A DNA stretch of 64,000 bases from NCBI RefSeq assembly GCF_027943255.1, contig NC_072893.1, positions 91,085,784-91,149,783 of the forward strand, read 5' to 3'. The stretch is from Anastrepha obliqua. Lineage: Eukaryota > Arthropoda > Insecta > Diptera > Tephritidae. Positions 55,866 through 64,000 of this stretch are shown piece by piece (the first letter of the stretch is position 1; each line of letters starts with the position of its first letter). Both the position numbers and the translations under genes were made by a program. The notes beneath the pieces are model-generated. The model did not search any database. It was not told the DNA's origin and saw only the letters and a program-made list of their open reading frames with translations.

Positions 55866-57280
55866 TTTTTATGTATATATATAAATTAGCAATATGAAAA
55901 TTCAAACGACGAGTTTATAGAATGATACGCTAAAATTTACGGCAGAGATTTCAATTTTTGACGTTCTCTGTTTACGGAGCCATTTTTCGGTTTTCTTTTG
56001 GTTCTGCTTTTTTCTGTCAATTTTGACATTGTAGAGTTTCATTCGTTTGCTTACTGTTGACATTCGTGGCTTTATGAATAAGCTACTACAAATTTTGACG
56101 CGAGCGGAACACGCTTGTCTTCGATGAATTTTGCACGTCTTGTAATAAGTTTTCTGAATCGTCAGCCACTCGAGTTAGAAATACGATACTGGTAAAGAAT
56201 ATCCTTCTAATTTCTAGGTATCATGTTAAATTTTATCGAAACCGTCGCAAAACTTTTTTGTAAAAGATCAAATTATTGCTTTGTCCGCCATTTTCCCCAA
56301 CTCTCCAGTGCTTTTGCGGACATAAAAATGGTCTCTTTCGCACTAATGTATTATCGCTTATTAAATGTCAAATTGACGCCATCTTCGCCATTCGTTTTTA
56401 ACTATTTGTGTCACTTTCGCGCACAGCAAATTGGATTCGTGAAGTGAAATTAGTGTTGTGAAAATATCATAGCGATTGCGTTTCTTCACATCGAAATGTC
56501 ATAAAGCGTTAGTTAACCAGCTCTACATATTTCCAGAAAATAGAATATCAACATAAAAACTTTGTACATAAGTTGTTTGTAAAGAAACAACAAATTAGAT
56601 AAATATTGTACTTGAAACAGAAATTGCAGAATCTTACGCTGCCTCCCAGACGCGGCAGCGTATTGAGTTCGTTGGTTTCGAGTGTGTAGCAGCAACCTAC
56701 ATTTTTCTCCCATCAAACTGCAGTGTTTTCTGTAATTCTAATTTGTCACTTTGTTTTTGATTGTGTGTGGTTGAACGGTGGTTAAAGCTTAATTGTTTCG
56801 AAATACGCGAACAATTGGCAATTTTCGAAAACGTAAGCATATAATAAGTGTTATAAGTTTATCGGAGAGTGCGTGTGTCGAGGTACAGTTGGGCAAGAGA
56901 CAAAATGAATTCTTTGGCGCTTATAATTCCAGAAGCGGGTGCTCCATGGATCAGTTTATCATAAAAAATTGATCCAATAGTCAATAAGTATTGGGGGGAA
57001 TAAATTTTTTTTGGTAGTTCAATGATTCGCGCCAATATTTGACAATCATAGGATGGGTTTAAAGAGTTGCCACACGGCAACATCCATTAGGGGATGTATT
57101 TCTCGTTACGTACACTCTAAAGTGATTTTGAATGTATAGAAAAAATTTAAGAATGATAGCAATAATGATATAATTAAACACATACTTATATTACATATTG
57201 TATGCAACCTTAATTTATTGATAATAATACTTCAATATATTCCAATTAGCTAACCTGAGAAATATATATGTGAAGGAAGG
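55866..57280. other. Upstream region of Rpn12 and of the AT-hook gene
   Basis: No coding motif is recognised. The stretch separates two divergent genes (1415 bp) and likely holds both promoters, and possibly a non-coding first exon of the + strand gene. Weak frames at 56223-56447 and 56859-57083 carry no family signature. Confidence 0.45.
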
Positions 57281-59905
57281 ATGCGCGTTGGTAAGAAAGC
57301 TAACGTCGTCGAGGCGAAGAAAACACGTTCCTGTGTCGTGCGATTGGAAAAGGTTTCATCACCCCCAATAAAAGCAACTAGAAGCAGTGGAGTAAGCCCT
57401 CGCGGAAACGTGCAAATACACTCGGATGAAAAAAAATTCAAGGGTCCATTGAAAAAGCGACCAATTGCCCAAGGCAGTAGCCCTGCTGCATCGCCAAATA
57501 CTGCTACTCCATCTTCAACACAAATATTAGCTAAAGCCAAAGAGATGAAGGATAGATTTAAAACACCTTTAAAAGGTGTTAAGAGCGAGTCGGCTAAACG
57601 AGTTGCTGACGAACAGCCTTCACCCACAATAGCTGCTGGACGTTCACGAAGAGCAATTAAGCCCAATCCCAAGTATGCAAGTGAAGATATGGTCACCCCA
57701 AAGAGTATAAGGAATGTGGCTGCTCTTGCCGGAACATCAGTAAAAAGGCCAGTCATTACGGCGAAACAACGAAAGAGGTCAACAAGTAGTTCAGACGATT
57801 TTTTTAATAGAGATTCGAGCGATGAGTTGGGTGCCAATGAACTAGATGATGAGGTAGATAAGATCTACAAAGCAATTGAAAAAGAAACGGATTCCGATTT
57901 CTCAGATGAACCTAAAGTGGTTGAAACACAGGTGAAAAGGCGTGGTAGGCCACGCAAAAATACACAGTCTACCCCAACTAGTACACCTACACCAACGCCA
58001 CGACCAACAGCAACGCCGCGACCAACATCAACATCAACGCCTCGACCACCACCCCCGACCGTACTTAAAGGACAAGCATCACAACTTCAGTTGCTGAGAA
58101 AGTCATTTGCAGCAAGCGTTAATCGATCGATTGAGCCTTTGGCAGGAATTAAACGCCCCCGTATTGATTCCGTGACCGGAGGTAGCAGTAGTGATAACGA
58201 TGCTGATGCAGGAGTTGTTGCCCGCAAACGTTTCTTATTATCCAAGTCGGCGATTGTGCGCGCCAATAAAAATTCGAATTCCAGTGACATTAGTGTGGTA
58301 GCACGAAAAACAAATCAAACACTTAATGGCAGCAAAATAAATAAGATAAAACCCGGCATAATAGACGTAGAACAACATAAGCGCAATACAACTGTAAGTG
58401 AAAAACGCACACTTATGGACGCCAATAGTGCTCCAATCAGGATACAGCAGCAAGCCAAACCTCTACATACAATGCGAAATGTTGGTAATACTTCTACGAC
58501 ACCATTAACGCGTACACTAATAACAATGCCCTCTAAGACTCAAAATGCGCGCGTTATGGCCGTGGCAAAGCGACGGAGCGCTTCGCCGGCTACCCCCAAA
58601 GTAACAAAAACCGTCATTGAAGAAAAAGCCGAAGAAAGTAGTGGACATAAATTGGCAGATTCACCCTCAACAACCGTGGATGATTTTGAGACAATGCCTA
58701 CTTTTACCATTGTTAACATCAATGACATAATTAACAAAAAGGGCGATGTTCTAATTTCCAAGACTGGCAAATCGCAGAAGCCGGATGATAGTATCACATC
58801 GGATAATGATTTATCGGAACAAATCAAAATGAGTGAACCAAAAAATGCACCCGGACGGCACAAAGGTTCGATTGTGGACAAATACAGTGACGCCATTCAT
58901 TCAAAGAGCCCTTTGATTTCAACAAGGAAACCAACTCAGAAGATTCTAAACCACACACTTCTTAAAAAACTATCATCTTCGGATAGTGCTTCACAGCGCA
59001 GCAAAGCCAACTCAAGCATTTCACCTGATAAACCTGCACCACGAATACTCAACGCAATGGTGGCAAAGAAAACTCAGCCTGTCAAACCTATGATAGCTAA
59101 TTTTGAAGACTCGGCAGACGATGAAACCTATCCACTTTCACTTGATGGCGATGAGGAAGAGGAGGAGGATGATGCAGAGGAAGATACTGGCGACGCAGAA
59201 GAAGACGACGAAGATCCCGACGATTCGTTTGAGGTTAGTAAAAACAAGCTTCCAACCAGCACACCGTATCTCGTAAAAAAAAGGACGCCTTCAGCGAAGG
59301 AGAATTCACAAACCGCTCTTAATCGGCAGCCAACAAAGAATGTCATACAGCGCAAAATATCACCGGAAAAAGTGGTTATTTCTCGTCAAGGAGATAAAAT
59401 AATAAAGAAAATTACCTGTTTTGAAACGTGGTATGTTATAATACCAGAAGAAACAACGCCAAAAGTAACACGAAATATACTCGATATACCCCTTATCAAG
59501 CTGGCCAATGTAGCGACTGAAATCAAACTACCATCAGAAGATTGGAAGAGTAAAGTGACGCTGCATGAATTATCGCCAACAATGATTGCCAAATCAAACT
59601 TGATAACCTACACAGGTGATCTAAATGAGTACAACATCGCGGAAAATGATCGAGGTCGTTATCAGCCTTCGTGCGTAATGTTTAGGCGTTCAGTAAATGA
59701 TCGAGCGAAATCACGACTTCCGTACGATAGGGCTGTCATATTCAAGAATAAAACTTTCTTCACAAACATCGAAGGCAAGAATGTGAAATTGGTGGGGGCA
59801 CCCAGTGCTGTCAATTCGCAGAAAGATGTTGAAATTTTGCTCCAAATAGTGGACTCATTAACACTACAAAGTTCACTTGTTGAACCCACAAATACAATGC
59901 AATAG
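57281..59905 (+). CDS. Unidentified 874-residue AT-hook nuclear protein
   Basis: I do not recognise this gene. The single long frame starts at MRVGKKANVVEAKKTRSCVV. Most of it is low-complexity, Lys/Ser/Thr/Pro-rich and probably disordered. Visible features are RRAIKPNPKYASEDMV (about residues 123-138), a Ser-Asp-rich acidic stretch near 165-215, an AT-hook (KRRGRPRKN, about 218-227), and a Pro-Thr repeat (TPTPTPRPTATPRPTSTSTP, about 232-255). An acidic run of Glu/Asp follows at about 622-650. Residues about 705-860 differ sharply: a folded-looking domain with ITCFETWYVIIP, LDIPLIKLANVATEI, KVTLHELSPTM and RGRYQPSCVMFRRSVNDR, ending ILLQIVDSLTLQS. The AT-hook suggests minor-groove DNA binding and a chromatin role (inference). 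No intron is needed, but an upstream untranslated exon is possible. Confidence 0.85.
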   Translation: MRVGKKANVVEAKKTRSCVVRLEKVSSPPIKATRSSGVSPRGNVQIHSDEKKFKGPLKKRPIAQGSSPAASPNTATPSSTQILAKAKEMKDRFKTPLKGVKSESAKRVADEQPSPTIAAGRSRRAIKPNPKYASEDMVTPKSIRNVAALAGTSVKRPVITAKQRKRSTSSSDDFFNRDSSDELGANELDDEVDKIYKAIEKETDSDFSDEPKVVETQVKRRGRPRKNTQSTPTSTPTPTPRPTATPRPTSTSTPRPPPPTVLKGQASQLQLLRKSFAASVNRSIEPLAGIKRPRIDSVTGGSSSDNDADAGVVARKRFLLSKSAIVRANKNSNSSDISVVARKTNQTLNGSKINKIKPGIIDVEQHKRNTTVSEKRTLMDANSAPIRIQQQAKPLHTMRNVGNTSTTPLTRTLITMPSKTQNARVMAVAKRRSASPATPKVTKTVIEEKAEESSGHKLADSPSTTVDDFETMPTFTIVNINDIINKKGDVLISKTGKSQKPDDSITSDNDLSEQIKMSEPKNAPGRHKGSIVDKYSDAIHSKSPLISTRKPTQKILNHTLLKKLSSSDSASQRSKANSSISPDKPAPRILNAMVAKKTQPVKPMIANFEDSADDETYPLSLDGDEEEEEDDAEEDTGDAEEDDEDPDDSFEVSKNKLPTSTPYLVKKRTPSAKENSQTALNRQPTKNVIQRKISPEKVVISRQGDKIIKKITCFETWYVIIPEETTPKVTRNILDIPLIKLANVATEIKLPSEDWKSKVTLHELSPTMIAKSNLITYTGDLNEYNIAENDRGRYQPSCVMFRRSVNDRAKSRLPYDRAVIFKNKTFFTNIEGKNVKLVGAPSAVNSQKDVEILLQIVDSLTLQSSLVEPTNTMQ

Positions 59906-61689
59906 GCAAAGTTGCCAAAAGACTAACGGCACAAATCCAGAATTCAGTACACTTCTTTGTATGTATACCCAGGCCCATATAATATTTACTTTAATTCGTT
60001 ATAAATTCAATTTAAAAATTAAGTTAAAAACAAAATATCGTATATTGAGAAGCTCCAACAATGAGCTCAAAAATCTATAAATCGAGAAACTGCAATTGAA
60101 ATACTTAGGTTTGTCATGGAAAAAAGCGTATAATCATACATTTGTATATGTTATTATCATTATTCGAGTATAGAAAGGTCTTATGAACACATTTCTTATA
60201 GAAGCAGTAAAACAAAAAACAATGACATTGTTTTTGTAGTGCGAGATTTGTTCCAAAATTCTTTAGTTTGGAGGAAGGTGACATATGCTACATTAAACAA
60301 AAAAAAAAAGAAAAAAATATTTTTTAGACCTTCAAAATACCAGTAGCGATATACACATATGTATATTTGTATAAGTGTAAATGCTATATGTATAAATTGT
60401 CATTCGCATAGATTCGGAGTTAAGTGCGGACCCAAATTTTTATAAGTCATTGAAGGACTAGCGCGTAGGTGTTGTAAATCATATACTTAACATAACTACA
60501 AAATAATCTTATTTCTTTACACGCTTAAATAAATGCATACGAAAGAAATTAAAACTAGAAATGTTGATATATATATATGTAACATATGAATATATGTATA
60601 TATTATATATATGGATGTAATATATATATATATATATATATATTTGTATGTTTCTGATATATACGGTAATAACATGGAGATATATATCCACTGCATATAT
60701 AATAATATATTCTGTAGTGAATTATTCAGAAGACAAGAAAATCATCTCAACTTTGTTAACATAATTATGGTTATTTTTAGTTACATATTAAGTATTTTAT
60801 TGTAGGCGTTAAAGCCTGCCTAAATCTAATTTATAAAATTCTAAACAAAAAAAAAAAAATAATCCGTTGGTAAAATAAACCAATTTTTTATGTTTATATA
60901 AAAGTTTTACTTTGCATAAAACAAGTTTGATAAAGGTGAAGTATTCTGAGAATTTTGGAAATGGCCATACCTATTGCACACTTCCGATTTGGAACTGCGA
61001 ATTATATCAGATTGAACATCAAACATTTGATAAATTCATTATAACCTTTGCAGGTAATTAGTATTTATTTTTTCTCTATTGTCTACATAGTGGCATATGT
61101 AATTTTGATTTGCAAATAAAAGCAATAAAATAATAAAACCAGTGTTTTTATTTCATTCGTCTATTTTGTGGGGTGGCAGCGCCTTGCCGCGATTCCGTCG
61201 GGGTGGCATCGTTGTAGGAGTGTGTTCGGCGATGAAGTGATCTATATATTAGGGGTTTGAATCAGATATCGGAGCTATATCTTTCCCGTTATCATTGGAT
61301 TGTAATTGGCACAAACCATTTAAACTTATAGCTTTTAAAGAATTATGTGGGTCAGCTCTTTTATGCCTAACATAATCCTTATGTATAATTTAATATTTCA
61401 AGATAATTTATTCAAATTATAACAAGTTTTCTAAGACTCGAGAGAGGAAATTGTTCTTAACTGAATTTTTTTTCCATTATTCGGAAATGTCGCTTGCTTT
61501 TTATATAAATATTGTGTAATATTTTGTCAAAACTGCAAGGCCTTTCAAATCACTCGTTTTACCAACACTGGGTTTTCGATCAATACCATATACTGGATAG
61601 GGTATTGTATGTGTAACTCTACCAAATTATTCTGATTCCAGACTTAAATTAATCACGAAATTTCATTACTTAATTAAAAATCAATTTGT
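59906..61689. other. 3' flank and AT-rich spacer
   Basis: It includes the 3' untranslated region of the AT-hook gene. AATAAA signals appear at about 60527, 61115 and 61128. No coding frame seen. Confidence 0.5.
60565..60655. repeat. AT dinucleotide microsatellite
   Basis: Interrupted TATATATA runs, with an uninterrupted block of about 24 bases at 60620-60643, within a TATG-rich neighbourhood. Confidence 0.85.
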
Positions 61690-61806
61690 TTGCTGTTTGG
61701 TTGAGCGTCTCCTTCAATGTATGGTGGGAGTCAGTTTATAATGTCTGCTTCGAACCCCGTATCAACCGAATGGTAGTAACCCAGAAATCACTTAGCTGGA
61801 GCGGCA
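61690..61806 (-). repeat. tRNA-derived SINE, head fragment
   Basis: On the - strand the head GCCGCTCCAGCTAAGTGATT starts at about 61804. The box B region is GGGGTTCGAAGC (61749-61760), and CCATTCGGTTGATACGG lies between. Strongly decayed; body lost. Confidence 0.5.
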
Positions 61807-62133
61807 CAGAATTAAATGCGCTTAAAAATAAAAGAATTAAAGGTATTTAGTTTTGCAAAAAAGATATTTATAACAAACTTTATTGAATCGAGATTTCAGT
61901 GTGCGATTACGACATTCGATAAGAATTTAGGCAATTGAAAATGTGTTAGAAAATAAAATACCGTTATTTTCCTTATGTTTATAGGAGAATTGTGACTGAC
62001 AGGGTATTTATATCTAGGCAATAACTGTTCGCACATTTTTTTGAAAATAACTTATACCAATAAAAAACTACTGAATGCTAATTTAATTTATAGGTACTGT
62101 TTGGAACTTTATTTCACAGGAGTTTCATAGAAA

Positions 62134-62317
62134 CAGGGCCGTAGGGGCATATCCGGGCCCCGGGGGAAAATTGCAAATGCGGGTCCTTTCCAATTATGTC
62201 TACTTCATATAATTCGGAATTACTCTCGAGTCCCGGCCCCTCTGAGAACTCCGGGCCCGAGGTAAAAAGGGCCCGAGGTAAAAAGTCCCCGATCCTCCCC
62301 CCTCTCGTCGGGCCTGC
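62134..62317. mobile_element. GC-rich hAT-type MITE with 8-bp target duplication
   Basis: CATAGAAA is repeated exactly at 62126-62133 and 62318-62325. The 184 bp between start CAGGGCCGTAGGGG and end CGTCGGGCCTG, so the TIR is CAGG-[GC]-CCG, the standard CAGGG-type hAT end. The body is strikingly GC-rich (GGGCCCCGGGGG, CCCGGCCCCTC, GGGCCCGAGGTAAAAA twice in tandem) in an AT-rich setting. No coding capacity. Confidence 0.85.
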
Positions 62318-63567
62318 ATAGAAATTATATAAATGTTTAAGGATTCATAAAATTATATTTTAATTAAATAGTTTTATTTATAAATTTTAAAATAAGCAAA
62401 GATTATTTTTTCAAACTTGTTTTATTATAAAATGGGTTGGAGGGATTTTTTTTTCAACACTACTGGGGTGATATATTTAGAAATAGCCTTGTTGCAAATA
62501 TTTTAAAGTCTGATATATTTATTTAAGACACGCTTTTTAATTTTTTAAGTATGCTACACTAAGTGGTTAAGACTTCGAACTGACAGCTTTGAAAATTAAC
62601 TTTTTATAAAAGCAATTTTTTACGAAATTATTATACATTTAATAAAAAAGGAAAAGTTGTAGTTTCGGTATAAAATATTAGGAATACAGCAAAAATAGTA
62701 AATTAATTGCTTTTGCAATATGTATCACAATTCTATTACAATTTTTATGTTTTTAAGGGGTAACATCCATCTAACAGTTCGAAGAGCGTAATGCTGCAAA
62801 AATATATTCATTGTAAAAAGGTAGTATACATAAAATATTTGCTTTAGTTATTAGCTTTATGCTTTAGAACAATGCAAAAATATATTGAACAACTTTTTTA
62901 GCCCAGTCTAAATTCGAGAGTATTTGAATAAAGAGTTTTAAAATTTCAAACAGAAATGGCTGTAGTTTCATTATTATATGAAAGAGAACTATGCACTTTG
63001 GCCTTAAGGTCTTATTGGTTTGTTAAAAAATGTTTAGAATAACTAATTGGTGATTTTTAAATTTTTTTCATTGGGAAATTATTAAAAATTCGGATGAGAA
63101 AAATTTTAAGGTTCTGTATTATGTTCCTGGCGTTGTTTTGGAGATAACCCGTTTAAAGTTTGAAAATACGCGAACGGATTGTTGCAAAACGAAAAAATTT
63201 TGATTTAAATTTAACTTTTTAAAGAAATCTCTAATACATAAATGTACGAAAGATTTTATATTTTATAAAGCATTTTCAACATAAGTAAGAGTTTGAAATG
63301 CGTCAATAGTTCTTTTTTCAGTTAAGTCTACACTTTCTTAAGGAATTAATAACATTTGTTTTCTAAACGCGCTAAAAATATTCTATTCAGTTACACATTT
63401 TTTAATAAATGTTTTTTTGGATAAATAATAATGTATGTTTTTTTTTTATTGAATTATAACATTGGGTTTTTGAATGCGTCAAGAAACATTTTATTTAGAT
63501 CTATATTTTTGCAAATGAACTTATAATATTTAACTTAACAATTTTTTTTTAAGAATTTCAAAACAAG
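62318..63567. other. AT-rich spacer
   Basis: Very AT-rich, no coding frame or paired repeat recognised. Confidence 0.5.
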
Positions 63568-64000
63568 ACGGCAAAGTGAGATTTGGAATCTTTTCCAATT
63601 CCCCTCACATCAATCTATCATTTAGATTACCCGACTACTGTAGCGTATTCCAAGCGGAAGTATGCGCTATCTGGTATGCTGCGAAAACTCTCTTAGAAAA
63701 TAGAATATCACTAGAGGATATCCGCTTTTTCACCGACAGTCAAGCGGCCGTTCGAGCACTCAGCTCCTCTTATACCCACTCAGATGTGGTTCGATCCTGT
63801 CTCTTATCTCTTAACGAGATAAGTGTTCAGAATTCTGTCCAAGTTATCTGGATACCGGGTCACAGTGGATTCGAAGGTAACTGCAATGCTGATGAGCTCG
63901 CAAGAGCTGGAGCTGCGCAATCAAATGTTAGTAACTTACCCACAATCCACATTCCGCTCTCAACATGTAAATTAATCATTGATCGAGAATTTCACAGCAT
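63568..64000 (+). mobile_element. LINE RNase H domain, truncated by the window edge
   Basis: An open frame runs from DGKVRFGIFSNSPHINLSFR through DYCSVFQAEVCAIWYAAKTL, then RFFTDSQAAVRALSSSY, VQVIWIPGHSGFEGNCNADE and LARAGAAQSN to the window end with no stop. It shows the RNase H catalytic pattern: Glu in FQAEV, Asp in TDSQAA, and His and Asp in PGHSG...NADELA. The first Asp and everything upstream are absent, as in a 5'-truncated LINE insertion. Intact over 144 codons, so younger than the LINE at 1-1900. It belongs to an RNase H-bearing clade (R1, I or Loa type; clade inferred). Confidence 0.88.

Noticed and set aside
57250..57837. 195-codon - strand frame opposite the AT-hook gene
   Set aside because: Shadow of the real + strand frame, caused by its Lys/Ser/Asp codon bias. 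Its hydrophobic content is the complement of basic and acidic codons.
62134..62317. GC-rich block as bacterial contamination or an rRNA fragment
   Set aside because: Flanked by an exact 8-bp duplication with hAT-type ends, so it is a transposon insertion in fly DNA.

Overview
The window looks like dipteran nuclear DNA, most likely from a tephritid fruit fly. Three things point there: conserved single-copy genes with short GT-AG introns, AT-rich spacers, and a dense mix of fly-type transposons (mariner, rosa-like DD41D Tc1/mariner, hobo/Hermes-like hAT, jockey-, R1- and RTE-like LINEs, Helitron and Helentron, and an abundant tRNA-derived SINE). The host call is inference; no marker gene fixes the species.

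Positions 1-44100 are almost entirely a transposon graveyard with no host gene I can support. From left to right it holds decayed LINEs (1-6540), a mariner (7313-8400), a Tc1/mariner element with perfect terminal inverted repeats (TIRs; 10496-11560), and a DD41D element broken by one base and nested in an older Tc1-like copy (11890-14335). Jockey-like LINE 3' ends follow (18.8, 25.4 and 38.6 kb), then a non-coding TIR element with internal repeats (21049-22197). Next come two copies of one mariner family (27246-28723 and 36985-38085), the first with a TIR element nested in it, and a structurally complete mariner whose only obvious defect is loss of the first catalytic Asp (29106-30409). After these are a foldback-type element with a 9-bp target duplication (30866-31743), a DD41D deletion derivative (33629-34538), a Helentron fragment carrying helicase and endonuclease parts (34605-36070), a second DD41D derivative inside a LINE (40018-40558), and a hAT transposase with an internal deletion (41220-42930).

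Positions 44186-59905 form a gene-rich block, invaded in its left part by a LINE tail and a complete non-autonomous Helitron (47487-48883). The genes are an NSRP1-like splicing regulator (-), the nucleolar factor NOC4L/Noc4 (-), a C1orf131/DUF4602 protein (+) head-to-head with Noc4, an NDUFV3-like complex I subunit (+) converging on the proteasome subunit Rpn12 (-), and a large unidentified AT-hook protein (+). Noc4 and C1orf131 family members both act in small-subunit ribosome assembly, so their shared 546-bp spacer may be a bidirectional promoter. I rebuilt exon structures for NSRP1, Noc4 and Rpn12 from splice sites, and all of them close in frame.

Positions 59906-64000 are AT-rich spacer with an AT microsatellite, a SINE fragment, a small GC-rich hAT-type MITE with a perfect 8-bp target duplication, and the RNase H end of another LINE that runs off the window.
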